16,174 nt of DNA from Hemicentrotus pulcherrimus (Eukaryota > Echinodermata > Echinoidea > Camarodonta > Strongylocentrotidae): NCBI GenBank assembly GCA_003118195.1, contig BEXV01005580.1:1-16174 (forward strand), written 5' to 3'. The position numbers and the translations under genes are program-made. This document shows, piece by piece, positions 15,431 through 16,174 of this stretch (positions are counted from its first letter, which is position 1; each line of letters begins with the position of its first letter). Below the pieces are notes generated by a model. That model was given only the letters and a program-made list of their open reading frames with translations. It did not search any database and was not told where the DNA came from.

Positions 15431-16174
15431 CTGGCAGGAAGAAGAAGCAACGAACTGTTTCAGTCACATGATACGAGCTACACCATGTAAAAACATGTTG
15501 CTCAGCTAGAACATGATGTATGTAGAGCCTAAGGGTACTCACAAGGAAAATATCAAGACTGTCTAGCAGAAAGAGTTCCTAAAACACCATAAAATGAACA
15601 GATCTAATACCAGAGATGCCAACCTCTTGAGACACAAAAAACAGACTGAGTATCCTAAAAAAATCAGATTTTGGAGAGAAAAAATCAGATTTTCACGAAA
15701 ACTCGACACCAGTAAAATTTCAGAAAAATGTTTAACTGGTAAGTACGGTCAAGTAAAATGTTTGCTCTTTCATTAAAATTTTAAGAGAAAATTGTAAAGC
15801 AAAGTTTTTGTTGGGGTTGCGGGGGTTTACTTGTACATGTTTCTATGCGATTCCGCGGTTTTTGTGGGTTTTTAAGACTCTTATGAATATGCATCATCTC
15901 CACTTCCCTGCAAAATGAGATTAAAGATTGAGCTATATTTACAGTTTTATTTACCTTCCTAGATAGTCATGTGCATTCTCCAGCAGCATGAGCGATGACG
16001 GTAACATCGGGACTGTGCTCGGTGAATGAATCCCCTCTATATCTTCATGGTCAGACGACGGCAGGCTTTTAGCTGCTAAGTGATCCTCCTCACTGCAAAG
16101 GTAGAAATAGGAAAATTTAATTGTTTATTAAATGCACCGTTTAACAATGTTAAATCTGAGATGCATGACCCTAC
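15426..16174. repeat. Large tandem duplication, unit B (749 bp)
   Basis: Second unit of the duplication. It ends at the window edge, exactly where unit A reaches 15321, two bases before the ambiguous base at 15323. Between A and B (15323-15425) is a third copy of the intron start (actgtttcagtcacatgata..) joined to the head of the next exon. Confidence 0.92.
15955..16092 (-). CDS. CABIN1: CABIN1 exon, duplicate copy B (46 codons, nearly identical to 15102-15239)
   Basis: This segment matches 15102-15239 over all 138 bases except one: 16040 against 15187, which changes a Val codon to Ile. It has its own acceptor (tgcag) and donor (AAG/gtaaa). The exon begins with the last base of a split codon and ends with two bases of the next one, so it is phase-symmetric. 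Splicing B into A would keep the frame and insert a second 46-residue copy. The encoded block includes [17 protein letters not shown], a well-conserved CABIN1 segment. Vertebrate CABIN1 has this block once as far as I recall, so both copies are probably not used together. It may be a recent tandem duplication, a mutually exclusive exon, or the second haplotype wrongly joined in tandem. Confidence 0.6.

Noticed and set aside
1..16174. CRISPR array, bacterial operon or phage content
   Set aside because: Introns, SINE- and MITE-like elements and an animal-specific gene show that this is eukaryotic DNA; no direct-repeat/spacer pattern is present.

Overview
The window is eukaryotic, intron-rich animal DNA. 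It carries the central part of one protein-coding gene on the minus strand: an orthologue of CABIN1 (calcineurin-binding protein 1, the Hir3-like subunit of the HIRA histone H3.3 chaperone complex). I can place 14 exons between 15239 and 1357. Every one has an AG acceptor and a GT donor, and every exon-exon junction keeps the reading frame (4032 coding bases, about 1344 codons). Neither end of the gene is inside the window. The N-terminal exons lie beyond 16174, and the C-terminal part, which in mammals binds calcineurin and MEF2, lies before 1357. The organism is most likely a marine invertebrate deuterostome, and I favour a sea urchin. This is inferred from the vertebrate-like CABIN1 blocks, the short (GA)n and (GAT)n tracts, the many small foldback elements and the apparent high heterozygosity. 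It is not proven.

Layout in transcription order (right to left): 16174-13915 has a nearly identical duplicated exon (15955-16092 and 15102-15239) and the next exon (13915-14122). 13554-9117 holds the TPR-like helical-repeat exons (13313-13554, 12393-12455, 11694-11808, 11291-11452, 9881-10084, 9117-9206). 8115-5454 holds linker exons. 5072-3139 is one 1.9 kb exon coding about 645 residues, mostly acidic and disordered, ending in a conserved helical block. 2791-2631 and 1485-1357 continue that conserved block. The rest is intron filled with small mobile elements (foldback and MITE-like elements, a tRNA-derived SINE, a MITE containing a tRNA-Leu-like segment) and simple repeats, including a polypurine tract of about 0.9 kb directly downstream of the 1357 donor. 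I found no convincing gene on the plus strand.

The most unusual aspect is that at least six of the 14 exons have a decayed or partial copy in a neighbouring intron. These copies often keep the coding frame and a splice site but lack the opposite one. The rightmost duplication is almost identical, lies beside the only ambiguous base (15323), and the window ends at the exact position that matches the base two before that N. Either a haplotype assembly artefact or a very recent tandem duplication could explain this. The older, diverged copies cannot be allelic and look like real local duplications.
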